The notes under the pieces: generated by a model
Told to the model about the DNA's origin: nothing
The model's database searches: none
Seen by the model: only the letters and a program-made list of their open reading frames with translations
DNA from: Trinickia symbiotica
GTDB taxonomy: Bacteria > Pseudomonadota > Gammaproteobacteria > Burkholderiales > Burkholderiaceae
Assembly: GCF_002934455.1 (NCBI RefSeq)
Contig: NZ_PTIR01000026.1
Span: 1-64,000 of the forward strand
Direction: 5' to 3'
DNA length: 64,000 nt
Made by a program: the position numbers and the translations under genes
Part shown: positions 63,468-64,000 of the stretch, one piece after another
Numbering within the stretch: position 1 is the stretch's first letter
Layout of the letters: each line of letters begins with the position of its first letter

Positions 63468-64000
63468 TTAAATTCCGTCATCGCGCCCGCGAATCCAGTC
63501 GTGATCGGGGACGACCAGTGACCCAACAATCCCCGTTGTCCGTCGCGCCATACCTCGTTCGTGCTGCGAAATCGAAAGGGCAAGCATTTGGATTGCCGAC
63601 CTAGCAACGCGTAAAGCGCGCAATGCTTCCTGCGTAAACAGCTCCCGTTGGTGGCGTTCGATTTCGGGGGCCTGTCTGCTCTGTGCCGGATCCCCAAAGT
63701 CATGCAGCACCACGAATCGGTGTGTGCCCGCATTGCGGAGGTTCTTTTGAGGACGCAGGATACCCGCGCTGTTGTCATAGTCCTCAGCAAGCTCCACGAG
63801 GCCATACAGCGCATTGGCGCCCCCACGAATTGCTGCTTCAACCTTCTCGGTAAGGGGGCGCACGCCGGTCGCCTTGTCGGGACTCCCTCGCCAGAGTCTA
63901 CCAAAGTAGATCTTATCCGGTGGTTGCCCAAGTTCGAAATAATGGTTCGCCGTTACAGCGATCTTGTCGAGAAGATCGAGGGCGGTACGGTGCGCCAAGA
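63468..64000 (-). CDS. LA2681-like HEPN protein, C-terminal part (5' end outside window)
   Basis: At least 176 residues are visible, reading in from the right edge. HRTALDLLDKIAVTANHYF followed by LRNAGTHRFVVLHDF matches the LA2681-like HEPN family; RNAGTH is the RxxxxH catalytic motif of HEPN RNases. The ATG at 63998 is probably internal, as this family is usually several hundred residues long. HEPN RNases are common defence effectors. It is convergent with the nuclease-propeller gene. Confidence 0.75.
   Translation of the reverse strand, partial: LAHRTALDLLDKIAVTANHYFELGQPPDKIYFGRLWRGSPDKATGVRPLTEKVEAAIRGGANALYGLVELAEDYDNSAGILRPQKNLRNAGTHRFVVLHDFGDPAQSRQAPEIERHQRELFTQEALRALRVARSAIQMLALSISQHERGMARRTTGIVGSLVVPDHDWIRGRDDGI

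Noticed and set aside
63755-63765. Reverse-strand nic-like TATCCTGC
   Set aside because: It lies inside the HEPN gene, with no transfer genes nearby.
1-64000. CRISPR arrays, complete insertion sequences, integrase genes
   Set aside because: None seen: no regularly spaced repeats, no transposase-like or tyrosine/serine recombinase-like proteins.

Overview
The window looks like a Burkholderiaceae replicon, most likely Paraburkholderia, Caballeronia or Burkholderia (inference). It is GC-rich with strongly GC-biased third codon positions. It carries a hut operon ending in hutF, cyo genes next to hemN and an FNR-type regulator, H-NS proteins of the betaproteobacterial type, and conjugation modules common in that family. 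No rRNA, tRNA, CRISPR array, complete insertion sequence or integrase was found.

Layout. 1-2260: end of a histidine degradation operon (hutU, hutF). 2392-7745: two paralogous ArgP/LysG-type LysR regulators, one frameshifted, flank a translationally coupled membrane desaturase-like enzyme and SSS-type transporter; an ACT-domain protein with a TTG start follows. 7979-26842: a conjugation module with small regulatory genes, a complete P-type type IV secretion operon (virB1-B2-B3-B4-B6-B5-B7-B8-B9-B10-B11), a coupling protein encoded as two overlapping genes, a primase, an LPD7 protein, a relaxosome accessory protein and a MOBP relaxase. 26947-30804: accessory genes with two Xre regulators, each beside a palindrome, and an H-NS protein with two DNA-binding domains.

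31185-39510: an oxygen-responsive block with cyoABCD, an O2-dependent desaturase, O2-independent hemN, an Fe-S FNR-type regulator and ompW. FNR-like boxes of the form TTGAT-N4-GTCAA lie upstream of cyoA and of ompW. 39684-46461: TetR repressor, two operator-like palindromes and a tripartite RND efflux operon. 46949-50591: prolyl oligopeptidase, a decayed chromate transporter and a phytanoyl-CoA dioxygenase family enzyme.

50979-57070: plasmid-like DNA. It has an RP4-like nic site, a tract rich in GTCTG, traK/traL/traM-like genes, a very large ParB, a DUF932 protein and a 91-base hairpin. No relaxase lies beside this oriT; the only one in the window is about 24 kb away.

57653-64000: a probable defence island. 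It holds a 1367-residue KAP-family NTPase with membrane segments inside the NTPase domain, an Mrr-like nuclease fused to a seven-bladed beta-propeller, and, running off the right edge, the C-terminal part of an LA2681-like HEPN protein. This is the best candidate here for an undescribed system. Three genes carry frameshifts, two of them in homopolymers, so base-level sequence errors should be excluded before calling them natural pseudogenes.
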